A stretch of DNA of 64,000 nucleotides from [Clostridium] saccharolyticum WM1 (GCF_000144625.1 NC_014376.1:1984001-2048000), one strand, 5' to 3'. Counted from the first letter of the stretch, positions 1-9,708 are shown. A program made the numbers and translations. The notes: generated by a model not told the origin, from the sequence alone.

Positions 1-1
1 A

Positions 2-295
2 AGAAGGATCCAAAAAAAGAGGTTTGAAGGACAGGGAATGCACTTTAACAGCTCAATGAAAAAGGCTCAGATCCGGGAATTCTGCAGTCTCGGAAAGAAG
101 GAACAGGAATTTTTAAAAAGTGTTTATGAAAATCTGGGTCTCAGTGTGAGAGGTTACGAAAAGATATTGAAGGTGTCAAGGACCATAGCGGATCTGGAGG
201 GCTGTGATATAATCAAAAAGGACCATCTGGCAGAGGCGGTGGGACTGCGCAGTCTGGAAGGAAAATATTGGGGAGGAATTTATGGACAATCATGA
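2..295 (+). CDS. comM: ComM/YifB family Mg-chelatase-like ATPase, C-terminal end (partial)
   Basis: Only the last 97 or so codons are in the window; the frame is open from base 2 to the TGA at 293-295. The start of the visible part (RRIQKKRFEGQG, then HFNSSM) and the end (RGYEKILKVSRTIADLEG) match the C-terminal helical domain of ComM/YifB proteins, AAA+ helicase-like proteins related to magnesium chelatase subunit I that help branch migration in natural transformation. The AAA+ core lies upstream, outside the window. The stop overlaps the start of dprA by 14 bp, the usual comM-dprA-topA order of Firmicutes, so the pair is probably translationally coupled. The ATG at 38 is internal, not a start. 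Confidence 0.82.
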   Translation, partial: RRIQKKRFEGQGMHFNSSMKKAQIREFCSLGKKEQEFLKSVYENLGLSVRGYEKILKVSRTIADLEGCDIIKKDHLAEAVGLRSLEGKYWGGIYGQS

Positions 296-1382
296 AGAAC
301 GGGAGTATTTATTCTGGCTTTGCCATGTTCCGTCTCTTGGGGCAGTGAAAATAAAAAAACTGTATGATTACATTGGAGGCTATAAAAGAATATATAATAT
401 AGAAGGAAAAGAACTGGAACGTTCCGGGCTCTTAAATCAGACGGAGGCTTCCCTTTTTGAGAATATGAAAATAGAGATAGACGGCTGTAAATCGGAGCTG
501 GCGGATTTGGAAAACAGAGGGATCCATTTTATCACACCTTATGACAGGGAATACCCGAAACGTCTTCTCAAAATTTATGGATATCCTATGGGAATCTTTG
601 TGAAAGGAAAGGTGCCTGAGGATGATAGGCCTGCGGCTGCTATCATCGGAGCCAGAAACTGTACCAATTACGGAAAACAAATGGCCTCTTCCCTGGCAGC
701 AGAGCTTTCCGGTGCAGGGATTCAGATCATCAGCGGCCTGGCCTGGGGAATTGACGGAGCAGGGCATCTGGGAGCCCTCAAAGCAGGCGGGGACACTTAT
801 GGGGTTTTGGGCTGCGGAATCAATCTCTGTTATCCAAAGGAAAACTTTGGATTATACCAGCGAATGGTAGACCAGGGGGGAATCATTACAGAGTTTTTGC
901 CCAATGAAGCGCCGAGGCCATGTAATTTTCCCATGAGGAACCGGATCATCAGCGGGCTGTCGGATGTGATACTGGTAATTGAGGCCAGGGAAAAGAGCGG
1001 TTCTCTGATCACGGTGAACTTAGGACTTGAGCAGGGAAAAGATGTTTTTGCCCTTCCGGGAAGGGTTACAGATCCCTTGAGTGCCGGCTGCAACCGTCTT
1101 ATTTCTGAAGGTGCCGGAATCTTGTTAGGTCCTGATTCTGTGCTGGAATATTTCAAATTACAGAGTGGTAATATATTAAGAGTTCATGAAAAAGATAATA
1201 ACGGACTTGTCAAAAAAGAAAAAATGGTGTATAGTTGCCTAGATTTGCATCCAAAGAATCTGGAAGAGATTATAGCTTTAAGCGGATTGTCTGTCAGCGA
1301 TTGTATGAGCACCCTTTTGGAATTAGAGCTTAAAGGCTGCGTTGTGCAGACGTCCCATCAATATTATGGAAAGAAACGATAG
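282..1382 (+). CDS. dprA: DNA-processing protein DprA
   Basis: 366 residues. DprA loads RecA onto incoming single-stranded DNA during transformation. The central Rossmann-like DNA_processg_A domain (about residues 80-290) is clear: GARNCTNYGK, then SGLAWGIDGAGHLGAL, GVLGCGINLCYP, FPMRNRIISGLSD and EKSGSLITVNLGLEQGKDV. A helical region precedes it, and residues 300-366 look like the winged-helix tail. The ATG at 282 has GGGAGG at 271-276 and overlaps the end of comM. topA follows after 14 bp, so comM, dprA and topA probably form one operon. Nothing is missing compared with family members. Presence of dprA does not prove competence, since clostridia keep it widely. Confidence 0.95.
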   Translation: MDNHEEREYLFWLCHVPSLGAVKIKKLYDYIGGYKRIYNIEGKELERSGLLNQTEASLFENMKIEIDGCKSELADLENRGIHFITPYDREYPKRLLKIYGYPMGIFVKGKVPEDDRPAAAIIGARNCTNYGKQMASSLAAELSGAGIQIISGLAWGIDGAGHLGALKAGGDTYGVLGCGINLCYPKENFGLYQRMVDQGGIITEFLPNEAPRPCNFPMRNRIISGLSDVILVIEAREKSGSLITVNLGLEQGKDVFALPGRVTDPLSAGCNRLISEGAGILLGPDSVLEYFKLQSGNILRVHEKDNNGLVKKEKMVYSCLDLHPKNLEEIIALSGLSVSDCMSTLLELELKGCVVQTSHQYYGKKR

Positions 1383-1396
1383 GCGAGGAGTTTGGT

Positions 1397-3466
1397 ATGG
1401 CGAACTGTTTAGTAATTGTGGAATCACCGGCAAAGGTAAAGACGATAAAAAAGTTCCTGGGAGCGAATTATGAAGTGGATGCCTCTAACGGACATGTAAG
1501 GGATCTGCCGAAAAGCCAGATGGGAATTGATGTAGAGAATGATTTTGATCCGAAATATATAACAATCAGAGGAAAGGGTGACATTCTGGCTAAGCTTCGA
1601 AAAGAAGTAAAGAAGGCAGATAAGATCTATCTTGCAACGGACCCTGACCGGGAGGGGGAAGCCATCTCCTGGCATCTGATGAAGGCATTGAAGCTGGATG
1701 AGCTGAAGGATAAGCAGGTGTACCGGATCAGCTTTAACGAGATCACAAAGAATGCGGTTAAGGCTTCCTTAAAAACCCCAAGAGTCATTGATATGGACCT
1801 TGTAGATGCCCAGCAGGCCAGAAGGGTCCTGGATCGAATGGTGGGATATATGATAAGTCCTCTCCTTTGGGCAAAGGTTAAGAGAGGCTTAAGTGCCGGC
1901 CGTGTTCAATCTGTGGCACTGCGTCTGATTTGTGACCGGGAGGAAGAGATTGGTGCGTTTATTCCTGAGGAATACTGGAACCTGGAAGCAGTTTTAAAGC
2001 AGGAAGGAAGCAAAAAGCCTTTGATCGCAAAATTTTACGGTGACAAAGATGGCAAAATTCCCATCCGGAATAAGGAAGAGCTGGAAAAGATTCTGGCAGG
2101 ACTTGAAAAACAGACCTACCAGGTGGAGGAAATCAAGAATGGGGAAAGGATTAAAAAGGCCCCCATACCGTTTACCACCAGCACCCTTCAGCAGGAAGCT
2201 TCCAAGGTACTTAATTTTTCGACCCAGAAAACTATGCGTCTGGCCCAGCAGTTATATGAAGGTGTGGAAGTCGCAGGACGGGGTACCGTGGGTCTCATCA
2301 CTTATTTAAGAACTGATTCTACCAGGATCGCAGAGGAAGCAGATGCTGCGGCAAGAGAATATATAGGCAAGCAGTACGGAGGCCAGTATGTGGCAAATGG
2401 AGAGCAGCAGAAAAAAAGCAATGCAAAGATCCAGGATGCGCACGAGGCCATCCGTCCAACGGATATTTCCCTGACACCGGTTATGGTAAAGGAATCCCTT
2501 CAACGGGATTTATTCCGGCTGTACCAGTTGATCTGGAAGCGTTTTACAGCCAGCAGAATGCAGCCTGCCGTATATGAGACCACCTCAGTCAGAGTGGGAG
2601 CCGGTAAATATTTGTTCACTCTTTCCGCCTCCAGGCTGTCCTTTGACGGCTTTATGTCCGTATATGTACAGGAAGATGATAAAGAAGAAGCGAATGTGTT
2701 GCTGGGCAATCTGGAAAAGGGCAGCTTCCTTAAGTTGGATAAACTGGAGAGCGGTCAGCATTTTACCCAGCCGCCGGCCCATTTTACGGAAGCATCTCTT
2801 GTAAAAGCCATGGAAGAGCAGGGGATTGGACGTCCGAGTACCTATGCCCCTACGATAACTACCATCATAGCCAGGCGGTATGTGGCCAAGGAGAATAAAA
2901 ACCTGTATGTGACAGAGCTGGGAGAAGTAGTCAACCGCATGATGAAGAAAAGCTTTCCAAGCATTGTTGACATCACCTTTACTGCCAATTTAGAATACCT
3001 CCTTGATAAAGTGGGAGATGGTTCCGTCCAATGGAAAACGGTTGTGAAGAATTTCTATCCGGATTTAAAGGAAGCAGTGGATAAAGCCCTTGTGGAATTG
3101 GAAACTGTAACCATTGCCGATGAGGTGACGGATGAGATCTGCGAGGTATGCGGACGGAATATGGTAATAAAGTACGGCCCTCACGGCAAATTCCTGGCTT
3201 GCCCCGGTTTTCCGGAATGCAAGAATACGAAGCCTTATCTGGAAAAGATCGGCGTTCCCTGTCCCAAATGCGGAAAAGAAGTGGTAATAAAGAAAACCAA
3301 AAAGGGAAGAATCTATTACGGATGTGAAGCAAATCCGGAATGTGATTTTATGTCCTGGCAGAAACCCTCTACGAAGACCTGCCCCAAGTGCGGAGCATAT
3401 ATGGTAGAGAAGGGAAGCAAGTTGCTTTGCTCAAACGAGCAATGCGGATATAGCACTGACAAATAG
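1397..3466 (+). CDS. topA: DNA topoisomerase I (type IA)
   Basis: 689 residues, normal for a Gram-positive TopA. It relaxes negative supercoils through a 5'-phosphotyrosine intermediate. The Toprim domain begins at the N terminus (LVIVESPAKVKTIKKFLG) with the acidic motif TDPDREGEAISWHL. The active-site tyrosine is in GLITYLRTDSTR, near residue 302. The EEQGIGRPSTYAPTI motif follows. Three C-terminal four-cysteine zinc ribbons are visible: CEVCGRN with CPGFPEC, CPKCGKE with CEANPEC, and CPKCGAY with CSNEQC. It starts 14 bp after dprA. A second type IA enzyme (topB) and a type II pair are also in this window. Confidence 0.97.
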   Translation: MANCLVIVESPAKVKTIKKFLGANYEVDASNGHVRDLPKSQMGIDVENDFDPKYITIRGKGDILAKLRKEVKKADKIYLATDPDREGEAISWHLMKALKLDELKDKQVYRISFNEITKNAVKASLKTPRVIDMDLVDAQQARRVLDRMVGYMISPLLWAKVKRGLSAGRVQSVALRLICDREEEIGAFIPEEYWNLEAVLKQEGSKKPLIAKFYGDKDGKIPIRNKEELEKILAGLEKQTYQVEEIKNGERIKKAPIPFTTSTLQQEASKVLNFSTQKTMRLAQQLYEGVEVAGRGTVGLITYLRTDSTRIAEEADAAAREYIGKQYGGQYVANGEQQKKSNAKIQDAHEAIRPTDISLTPVMVKESLQRDLFRLYQLIWKRFTASRMQPAVYETTSVRVGAGKYLFTLSASRLSFDGFMSVYVQEDDKEEANVLLGNLEKGSFLKLDKLESGQHFTQPPAHFTEASLVKAMEEQGIGRPSTYAPTITTIIARRYVAKENKNLYVTELGEVVNRMMKKSFPSIVDITFTANLEYLLDKVGDGSVQWKTVVKNFYPDLKEAVDKALVELETVTIADEVTDEICEVCGRNMVIKYGPHGKFLACPGFPECKNTKPYLEKIGVPCPKCGKEVVIKKTKKGRIYYGCEANPECDFMSWQKPSTKTCPKCGAYMVEKGSKLLCSNEQCGYSTDK

Positions 3467-3499
3467 GAAAAAGAATAATAATTAAGAAAATCGAAAATC

Positions 3500-3529
3500 T
3501 TCAAAAAACTATTGTTATTTGAATATAAT
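3500..3529 (+). promoter_or_regulatory. Predicted sigma-A promoter of codY
   Basis: TTCAAA at 3500-3505 and a perfect TATAAT at 3524-3529 with an 18-base spacer, in an AT-rich gap. Between it and the codY ribosome-binding site, at about 3562-3577, lies a weak, four-mismatch resemblance to the CodY box AATTTTCWGAAAATT; autoregulation is possible but not shown. Confidence 0.6.
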
Positions 3530-3598
3530 AATGTTAATATTTAATCATTAGAGGTGTATTTTAGATTTTCACATAAATTCTTAAGGAGGTTTTCGGCT

Positions 3599-4414
3599 AT
3601 GAGCGTACAGTTGTTGGACAAAACTAGAAAAATTAACAAATTATTGCATAACAATAATTCGCATAAGGTTGTATTTAACGATATCTGTGAAGTGCTGACC
3701 GAGATCCTGAATTCGAATATTCTTGTGATCAGCAAGAAGGGAAAGGTGCTAGGCATTGGCCTGACACCGGACATCGAGGAGATTCAGGAGCTGATCGCGG
3801 ACCAGGTTGGCGGCTATGTAGATACAATGTTAAACGAGCGTTTGCTCAGCATTTTATCGACCAAGGAAAACGTTAATCTGGAAACGCTGGGTTTCACTGG
3901 TGACAATATCAGAAAATACCAGGCAATCATCACACCAATTGATATTGCGGGGGAAAGGCTTGGAACCCTGTTTATTTATAAATCCGATTCCCAATACGAT
4001 ATTGACGACATTATACTCAGTGAATACGGTACAACAGTGGTAGGCTTAGAGATGATGCGTTCGGTTAATGAAGAGAATGCAGAGGAAACCAGAAAAGTGC
4101 AGATTGTCAAGTCCGCGATCAGTACCTTATCTTTTTCTGAATTGGAAGCCATTACCCATATCTTTGAGGAACTGGATGGAAACGAGGGAATTCTGGTGGC
4201 CAGTAAGATCGCCGACCGGGTAGGAATTACCCGTTCCGTTATCGTCAATGCTCTTCGGAAATTTGAAAGCGCAGGAGTGATCGAATCCAGATCCTCTGGC
4301 ATGAAGGGAACTTATATCAAGGTATTAAACGACGTCGTGTTTGATGAATTGAAAGCCATTAAAGCCGGAACCATTAAAAATATGACGGAGCGCCGGGATA
4401 TCAAAGAACTATAA
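3599..4414 (+). CDS. codY: GTP-sensing global regulator CodY
   Basis: 271 residues, close to the usual 259-265. CodY is a DNA-binding regulator that represses stationary-phase, peptide-transport and amino-acid genes when GTP and branched-chain amino acids are plentiful. The N-terminal GAF-like ligand domain (residues 1-150, starting MSVQLLDKTRKINKLL) and the C-terminal winged helix (SKIADRVGITRSVIVNALRKFESAGVI, conserved almost unchanged in the family, split here by position) are both present. The ATG at 3599 has AAGGAGG at 3583-3589; an in-frame GTG at 3554 would add 15 residues without a ribosome-binding site. The gene has its own promoter and terminator. The opp operon 2 kb downstream is of a class often under CodY control; no convincing site was seen there. 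Confidence 0.96.
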   Translation: MSVQLLDKTRKINKLLHNNNSHKVVFNDICEVLTEILNSNILVISKKGKVLGIGLTPDIEEIQELIADQVGGYVDTMLNERLLSILSTKENVNLETLGFTGDNIRKYQAIITPIDIAGERLGTLFIYKSDSQYDIDDIILSEYGTTVVGLEMMRSVNEENAEETRKVQIVKSAISTLSFSELEAITHIFEELDGNEGILVASKIADRVGITRSVIVNALRKFESAGVIESRSSGMKGTYIKVLNDVVFDELKAIKAGTIKNMTERRDIKEL

Positions 4415-4432
4415 AATCCAGTGTCGGAGAAA

Positions 4433-4465
4433 AAAGAGCAGGTGGAAAAAACTGCTCTTTTTTTA
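4433..4465 (+). terminator. Rho-independent terminator after codY
   Basis: Inverted repeat AAAGAGCAG (4433-4441) / CTGCTCTTT (4452-4460) with a ten-base loop, followed by a T run. Confidence 0.88.
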
Positions 4466-4597
4466 TAAAGCCAGGAGAAAAGACTCTTACCAAAAGGACT
4501 GCGGTTCAGCCCTCCAGTCCATGAAATCCGGTTGATTCAATAAATCACAAATTCTGGCAGAATATGTTTGTTTTGCACATAAAATATAAAAAAATAC

Positions 4598-4626
4598 TTG
4601 CAACGTGTAGAAAGATATGCTATACT
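4598..4626 (+). promoter_or_regulatory. Predicted promoter of rpsB
   Basis: TTGCAA (4598-4603), 17-base spacer, TATACT (4621-4626). The 4466-4597 stretch before it holds no gene I can support. Confidence 0.8.
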
Positions 4627-4632
4627 GGCTAG

Positions 4633-4737
4633 GCTGACAAAAAACACGTCTGCGGATTCCAGAGGAGGGTGCCGGATACCGGTCTCCCCGGAAGCATAAG
4701 AAGCAGGCGGAAGTAAAAACCAATTGGAGGTAATAAC
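4633..4737 (+). promoter_or_regulatory. rpsB 5' leader with a GC-rich hairpin
   Basis: About 105 nt of untranslated leader. At 4658-4693 the segments TTCC, GGAG and CCGG are followed by CCGG, CTCC and GGAA, so a stacked hairpin can form ahead of the ribosome-binding site (TTGGAGG, 4724-4730). S2 is autoregulated through its leader in several bacteria; whether this hairpin is an S2 site is inference. Confidence 0.4.
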
Positions 4738-5478
4738 ATGAGCGTTATTTCAATGAAGCAGCTTTTGGAAGCTGGTGTACACTTCGGTCATCAGACTAGA
4801 AGATGGAACCCTAAGATGGCTCCATACATTTACACAGAAAGAAACGGTATCTACATTATTGATCTGCAGAAATCTGTTGTAAAGGTAGATGAGGCTTATA
4901 AGGCAGTGTCTGACATTGCTGCAGAAGGCGGTAAGATCCTTTTTGTAGGAACAAAGAAGCAGGCTCAGGATGCCATCAAATCTGAGGCAGAGCGCTGCGG
5001 TATGTACTTCGTTAACGAGAGATGGCTTGGCGGTATGCTTACAAACTTTAAGACAATCCAGTCCAGAGTTGCAAGATTAAAGCAGATTGAGACCATGTCC
5101 CAGGACGGTACATTTGATGTTCTTCCTAAGAAAGAAGTGATTGCTCTTAAGAAAGAGTGGGAGAAGTTAGAGAAGAACTTAGGCGGAATCAAGGATATGA
5201 AGAAGATTCCGGATGCGATTTTTGTTGTAGATCCTAAGAAAGAAAGAATCTGCGTTCAGGAAGCTCATACTCTGGGTATTCCGTTAATTGGTATCGCTGA
5301 TACAAACTGTGATCCTGAAGAACTTGATTTTGTGATTCCAGGCAATGATGATGCGATAAGAGCCGTTAAGTTAATTGTATCTAAAATGGCAGACGCAGTA
5401 ATCGAGGCAAACCAGGGCGAGGCAGTAGCTGAAGAAGCAGAAGCAGCTCAGGAAACAGAAGAGACTGTAGAGGCTTAA
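4738..5478 (+). CDS. rpsB: 30S ribosomal protein S2
   Basis: 246 residues. S2 joins late on the small subunit near the head-platform junction and is needed for S1 and mRNA binding. Family signatures are clear: [20 protein letters not shown] at the start, [27 protein letters not shown], and [20 protein letters not shown]. The C-terminal 25 residues are a glutamate/alanine-rich tail. It starts at ATG 4738 behind TTGGAGG. tsf follows after a terminator-like hairpin, the standard order. Confidence 0.98.
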   Translation: MSVISMKQLLEAGVHFGHQTRRWNPKMAPYIYTERNGIYIIDLQKSVVKVDEAYKAVSDIAAEGGKILFVGTKKQAQDAIKSEAERCGMYFVNERWLGGMLTNFKTIQSRVARLKQIETMSQDGTFDVLPKKEVIALKKEWEKLEKNLGGIKDMKKIPDAIFVVDPKKERICVQEAHTLGIPLIGIADTNCDPEELDFVIPGNDDAIRAVKLIVSKMADAVIEANQGEAVAEEAEAAQETEETVEA

Positions 5479-5496
5479 TTATTCAGGCGATTAAAT

Positions 5497-5535
5497 GCTT
5501 CGACCTGCTTTGAGAAGCGGGTCGGAGCTTTTTTT
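5497..5535 (+). terminator. Terminator or attenuator between rpsB and tsf
   Basis: Fourteen-base arms GCTTCGACCTGCTT (5497-5510) and AAGCGGGTCGGAGC (5515-5528), fully pairable allowing G-U, followed by seven Ts. It probably lowers tsf transcription relative to rpsB, because no strong separate tsf promoter is evident. Confidence 0.85.
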
Positions 5536-5589
5536 ACTGGAAAAATGTTCCTGTGAATAAAGAATGAATCAATGATGGAGGGAAAACAA

Positions 5590-6513
5590 ATGGCAGCAGT
5601 TACAGCTGGAATGGTAAAAGAATTAAGAGAGATGACCGGCGCAGGTATGATGGATTGCAAGAAAGCTCTTGCAGAAACAGATGGTGATATGGACAAAGCA
5701 GTGGAGTTCTTAAGAGAAAAAGGACTTGCAGCTGCTTCTAAGAAGGCAGGAAGAATTGCAGCAGAAGGTATTGTTACCACTGTTGTAAGCGAAGACGGAA
5801 AGTCTGCTGCTATCGTAGAGGTTAACAGTGAGACGGACTTTGTTGCAAAGAATGCTCAGTTCCAGGGCTATGTTGCAGATGTTGCTGCCCAGGTGCTTGG
5901 TTCCCAGGCAAATGACATGGAAGCATTCCTTGCAGAGACTTGGGCAAAGGACAGTTCTTTAACCGTTGCTCAGGCACTTTCCAGCCAGATCGCAGTGATC
6001 GGTGAGAACATGAACATCAGAAGATTTGAGAAGATCGTTACCGGCGGTGTGGTTGTTGATTACATCCACGGCGGCGGAAGAATCGGCGTTTTAATTGAAG
6101 CTGATGCAGAAGTGGTGAATGATACGGTAAAGGAAGCGTTAAAGAATATTGCCATGCAGATCGCGGCCTTAACACCAAAGTATGTAAAGAGAGATGAAAT
6201 TCCACAGGAATTCATTGATCATGAAATGGAAATTTTAAAGGTGCAGGCAAAGAACGAGAATCCGGATAAACCGGATAACATTCTTGAGAAGATGATTGCC
6301 GGCCGTTTAAATAAAGAATTAAAAGAATTCTGTCTGGTAGACCAGGCTTATGTAAAAGACGGAGATTTAACTGTCGGCAAGTATTTGGAGCAGGTTTCCA
6401 AAGAAGCCGGCGGTAAGGTAGAAGTGAAGAAGTTTGTACGCTTTGAGACTGGTGAAGGTCTTGAAAAGAAGGAAGAGAACTTTGCTGAAGAAGTAGCAAG
6501 GCAGATGCAGTAA
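5590..6513 (+). CDS. tsf: Translation elongation factor Ts
   Basis: 307 residues. EF-Ts is the guanine-nucleotide exchange factor of EF-Tu in the cytoplasm. Signatures: VKELREMTGAGMMDCKKAL, the N-terminal UBA-like domain with LREKGLAAASKKAGR, and VEVNSETDFVAKN, which contacts EF-Tu. The ATG at 5590 has GGAGG at 5576-5580; the in-frame ATG at 5572 lies upstream of that site and is rejected. pyrH, the usual next gene, is displaced 8 kb downstream by the opp genes. Confidence 0.97.
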   Translation: MAAVTAGMVKELREMTGAGMMDCKKALAETDGDMDKAVEFLREKGLAAASKKAGRIAAEGIVTTVVSEDGKSAAIVEVNSETDFVAKNAQFQGYVADVAAQVLGSQANDMEAFLAETWAKDSSLTVAQALSSQIAVIGENMNIRRFEKIVTGGVVVDYIHGGGRIGVLIEADAEVVNDTVKEALKNIAMQIAALTPKYVKRDEIPQEFIDHEMEILKVQAKNENPDKPDNILEKMIAGRLNKELKEFCLVDQAYVKDGDLTVGKYLEQVSKEAGGKVEVKKFVRFETGEGLEKKEENFAEEVARQMQ

Positions 6514-6536
6514 TCTTGTAACAGGATTCTGGGGGG

Positions 6537-6565
6537 AATCCCATGGGTATCCATGGGATTTTTCT
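6537..6565 (+). terminator. Terminator after tsf
   Basis: AATCCCATGG (6537-6546) and CCATGGGATT (6551-6560) form a perfect ten-base-pair stem with a GTAT loop, followed by TTTCT. It separates tsf from the opp operon. Confidence 0.8.
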
Positions 6566-6643
6566 ATTCAAACAATGTCCGTTTACCATTGACAGATGTT
6601 TCCATATCAGGCGGACATCACTATACCAAAGGAGTTGAGGAAA

Positions 6644-7561
6644 GTGGCTAAATATATTATAAAGCGTATCGCTATGGCGATTGTAACCATTTTTGCTGTT
6701 GCAACGGTTACTTTCTTTGTCATGAATATGGTGCCAGGCGGCCCCTTCATGTCTGAGAAGGCCATCAGCCCACAGGCTCAGGCGGCCCTTAATGAAAAGT
6801 ACGGCCTGGACAAACCGTTAAGTGAACAGTATGTGACCTATATGAAGGATTTGCTTCATGGCAATTTGGGATTGAGTGTTAAACAGCGTGGACGTACGGT
6901 GAATATGATCATCGAAACAAAATTTCCGGTGTCTGCAAAGATCGGTGGAATCGCCATTCTGACGGCAGTTTTAGTTGGTGTTCCATTGGGCAGTATAGCT
7001 GCGTTCAAGCGAGGGACCGCTGTAGATAATGTTATTATTGTATTCAGTACATGCGGCATCGCGGTACCAAGCTTTGTGGTCTGTACAATATTGATGTATG
7101 TATTAAGCTTAAAGCTGGGTCTCTTGCCTACCTTCGGATTGGCATCGTGGAAAAACTACATTATGCCTGTAATGGCTTTGTCGCTTTATCCATCCTCCTA
7201 TATTGCACGTCTGATGCGATCTTCCATGCTGGATGTTATGGGGCAGGATTATATGAGGACCGCCCGGGCCAAGGGGCTTTCCCAGATGGTCAGCATCTTT
7301 AAGCATGCGCTTCGTAATGCCATTCTTCCGGTTGTTACATACTTAGGACCCCTTTTGGCCTATACCGTAACGGGAAGCTTTATTGTGGAGAAGATATTTA
7401 CGATCCCGGGTCTGGGATCTGAATTCATTGGTTCCATTACAGGACGTGACTATCCGCTGATTATGGGTACTACGATTTTCCTTGCTACTTTAATGGTTAT
7501 CATGAATGTGCTGGTGGACGTTGCTTATAAATTCATTGATCCGCGGATTAATCTGAAGTAA
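6644..7561 (+). CDS. oppB: Oligopeptide ABC transporter permease OppB
   Basis: 305 residues. One of two inner-membrane permease subunits of a peptide importer. The N terminus (MAKYIIKRIAMAIVTIFAV) is the first membrane helix; the family features ILP-V-TYLGPLLAYTVTGS and EKIFTIPGLGSEF near the C terminus are clear, with about six membrane spans. The GTG at 6644 is preferred: GGAG at 6631-6634 is spaced nine bases away and OppB proteins usually start with this helix. An in-frame ATG at 6596 would add 16 residues with no ribosome-binding site. oppC follows after 17 bp. I see no clear promoter between the tsf terminator and this gene. Confidence 0.93.
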   Translation: MAKYIIKRIAMAIVTIFAVATVTFFVMNMVPGGPFMSEKAISPQAQAALNEKYGLDKPLSEQYVTYMKDLLHGNLGLSVKQRGRTVNMIIETKFPVSAKIGGIAILTAVLVGVPLGSIAAFKRGTAVDNVIIVFSTCGIAVPSFVVCTILMYVLSLKLGLLPTFGLASWKNYIMPVMALSLYPSSYIARLMRSSMLDVMGQDYMRTARAKGLSQMVSIFKHALRNAILPVVTYLGPLLAYTVTGSFIVEKIFTIPGLGSEFIGSITGRDYPLIMGTTIFLATLMVIMNVLVDVAYKFIDPRINLK

Positions 7562-7578
7562 GGGAAAGGAGAAAGAAG

Positions 7579-8619
7579 ATGCCAAAGAATAAATTATCAA
7601 TGCAGCTTAATGTGGAAGACTTTCTCCCGGCAAGCGATGCAGAAAAAGAAAGCCTGACAGTCATGCGGAAAAGCGTTGGATTCTGGAAGGATGGAATCAG
7701 GCGCCTTAAGAAGAACAAAATATCAATGGTCAGCCTTGCAGTGATCTTGGTTGTATTTGTTTTATCCTTTGTTGTACCTCAGTTTTATCCGTACAGCTAT
7801 GAACAGCAGATCCGCGGAAGTGAAAATCTCGCTCCCATGCAGTATTCCCAGAAGGAGCAGACTGCCATGGACGCAGGAGAGAATGTATTTCCCCATATTT
7901 TAGGAACGGATAACTTGGGCCGTGATTATGCAGTCCGTGTCATGATGGGAAGCCGTGTTTCCCTGATGGTCGGTCTGATCGCTTCCTGTATTATTTTACT
8001 TATTGGCTCCCTTTACGGTTCCATAGCCGGTTTCTTCGGCGGATGGGTGGATATGATCATGATGCGTATTGTAGACATGATCTATACGGTGCCGGATATT
8101 TTGATCATCGTATTGCTGTCCGTTGCGTTTGACCAGCCCTTAAAGGCCTTGTCTCAAAGGCCCGGTTTTCAGTGGATCCAGATCATCGGCGTTAACTTAA
8201 TCAGTATTTTCGTTGTATTTGCCTTACTTTACTGGGTGGGTATGGCACGTATCGTGCGAAGCCAGATCCTGATTTTAAAGGAGCAGGAATATGTAACCGC
8301 AGCAAGGGCTCTTGGCGCCTCCAGCGGTCATATCATTAAGAAGCACCTGCTTACAAACTGTATCGGTACTTTGATTGTTACAACTACGCTGCAGATTCCT
8401 TCTTCTATTTTTACGGAGAGCTTTTTAAGCTTCCTGGGCCTTGGCGTTGCTGCGCCTATGCCATCTTTGGGAAGTCTTGCAAGCGCTGCGTTAAATGGTC
8501 TGCAAAGCTATCCTCACCGTTTGTTTGCACCGGCGCTTGCCATTTCGGTCATTATATTAAGCTTTAACCTGCTGGGCGATGGCCTGCGTGACGCATTTGA
8601 TCCAAAACTGAAAGATTAA
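7579..8619 (+). CDS. oppC: Oligopeptide ABC transporter permease OppC
   Basis: 346 residues. Second permease subunit, longer than OppB by a cytoplasmic N-terminal arm (about 50 residues) before the first membrane helix. Typical OppC features: HILGTDNLGRDYAVRVMMG after the first helix, the EAA-loop region with ARALGASSGHIIKKHLL, and FLSFLGLGVAAPMPSLGSL near the end. GGAGAAAG precedes the ATG at 7579. It lies in line with oppB and oppD and should pair with OppB to form the channel. Confidence 0.93.
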   Translation: MPKNKLSMQLNVEDFLPASDAEKESLTVMRKSVGFWKDGIRRLKKNKISMVSLAVILVVFVLSFVVPQFYPYSYEQQIRGSENLAPMQYSQKEQTAMDAGENVFPHILGTDNLGRDYAVRVMMGSRVSLMVGLIASCIILLIGSLYGSIAGFFGGWVDMIMMRIVDMIYTVPDILIIVLLSVAFDQPLKALSQRPGFQWIQIIGVNLISIFVVFALLYWVGMARIVRSQILILKEQEYVTAARALGASSGHIIKKHLLTNCIGTLIVTTTLQIPSSIFTESFLSFLGLGVAAPMPSLGSLASAALNGLQSYPHRLFAPALAISVIILSFNLLGDGLRDAFDPKLKD

Positions 8620-8634
8620 AGGAGGAGAGATACC

Positions 8635-9708
8635 ATGAGTGAATATTTAGTTAATATTGAAAATGAACGTCTTTCCTTCTTTACTCCGGCTGGAGAAGTC
8701 AAGGCGCTTAATGATGTATCTCTTCATCTTCGCGAGGGAGAGGTTTTGGGAATTGTAGGAGAGTCCGGTTCCGGTAAGTCTGTAACAGCTTACAGCCTTA
8801 TGGGCCTTACGGCTTATCCGGGACGCCTGATCGGCGGATCTCTCCAGTTTAACGGACATCAGATTGAGAAGATGACGGAGAAGGAAATGAGAAAGATCCG
8901 GGGAAATGAAATCTCTATCATTTTCCAGGACCCAATGACCAGCTTAAACCCGGTTTATACCATTGGAAACCAGATCACAGAAGTGGTCATGCTTCATACA
9001 AATAAAAACAAACATCAGGCAAATGAAAGAGCAAGAGAGCTTCTCGCTCTGGTAGGTATCAATGAGCCGGATAAGCGGTTGAAGCAGTATCCTCATGAGC
9101 TGTCCGGAGGGATGCGCCAGCGTGTCATGATCGCCATTGCTCTGGCATGTGAGCCGAAGCTTTTGATTGCCGATGAGCCTACTACGGCTCTTGACGTTAC
9201 CATCCAGGCACAGATTCTGGAGCTGATGATGGAATTAAAAGAAAAGCTTGGAATGGCAATCATCATGATCACCCATGATCTGGGGGTTGTTGCCAATATG
9301 TGCGACCGCATTGCGGTTATGTATGCAGGAAAAGTAGTAGAGTACGGCAATACGGATGATATTTTCTACAATCCGAGCCACGAATATACCAAGGGTCTCA
9401 TCCGGAGCATTCCAAAGCTTACGGAAAAGGAACACAACAAGCTGGTTCCTATTGAAGGAAGCCCTGTTGACATGCTGAATCCGCCTGCAGGCTGTCCGTT
9501 TGCGCCCAGATGCAGGGCCTGCATGAAGATTTGTCTGCGTGAAATGCCCAGCTATACGGATTTGTCTGATATTCATTACAGTGCCTGCTGGCTGCTTCAG
9601 AAACAGGAGTTTGAACGCAGCACAGCATCGGGTGTTCATGAGCAAGCAGCGGAAGCGGATTGCCAAAGTCCGCTTGATCATAAACAGGCGCAGAAGGGAG
9701 ATGCATGA
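8635..9708 (+). CDS. oppD: Oligopeptide ABC transporter ATP-binding protein OppD
   Basis: 357 residues. Walker A GESGSGKS, signature LSGGMRQR, Walker [13 protein letters not shown] and the H-loop ITHDLGVV are intact. The C-terminal oligopeptide/dipeptide extension has the expected cysteine motif ([14 protein letters not shown], later SACW), which binds an iron-sulfur cluster in studied relatives. About 40 extra, low-complexity residues follow the last conserved cysteine. AGGAGGAG precedes the ATG. Its stop overlaps the oppF start (ATGA), indicating translational coupling. Confidence 0.94.
   Translation: MSEYLVNIENERLSFFTPAGEVKALNDVSLHLREGEVLGIVGESGSGKSVTAYSLMGLTAYPGRLIGGSLQFNGHQIEKMTEKEMRKIRGNEISIIFQDPMTSLNPVYTIGNQITEVVMLHTNKNKHQANERARELLALVGINEPDKRLKQYPHELSGGMRQRVMIAIALACEPKLLIADEPTTALDVTIQAQILELMMELKEKLGMAIIMITHDLGVVANMCDRIAVMYAGKVVEYGNTDDIFYNPSHEYTKGLIRSIPKLTEKEHNKLVPIEGSPVDMLNPPAGCPFAPRCRACMKICLREMPSYTDLSDIHYSACWLLQKQEFERSTASGVHEQAAEADCQSPLDHKQAQKGDA

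Noticed and set aside
3562..3577. CodY box in front of codY
   Set aside because: Only a four-mismatch match to the consensus; too weak to list as a site.
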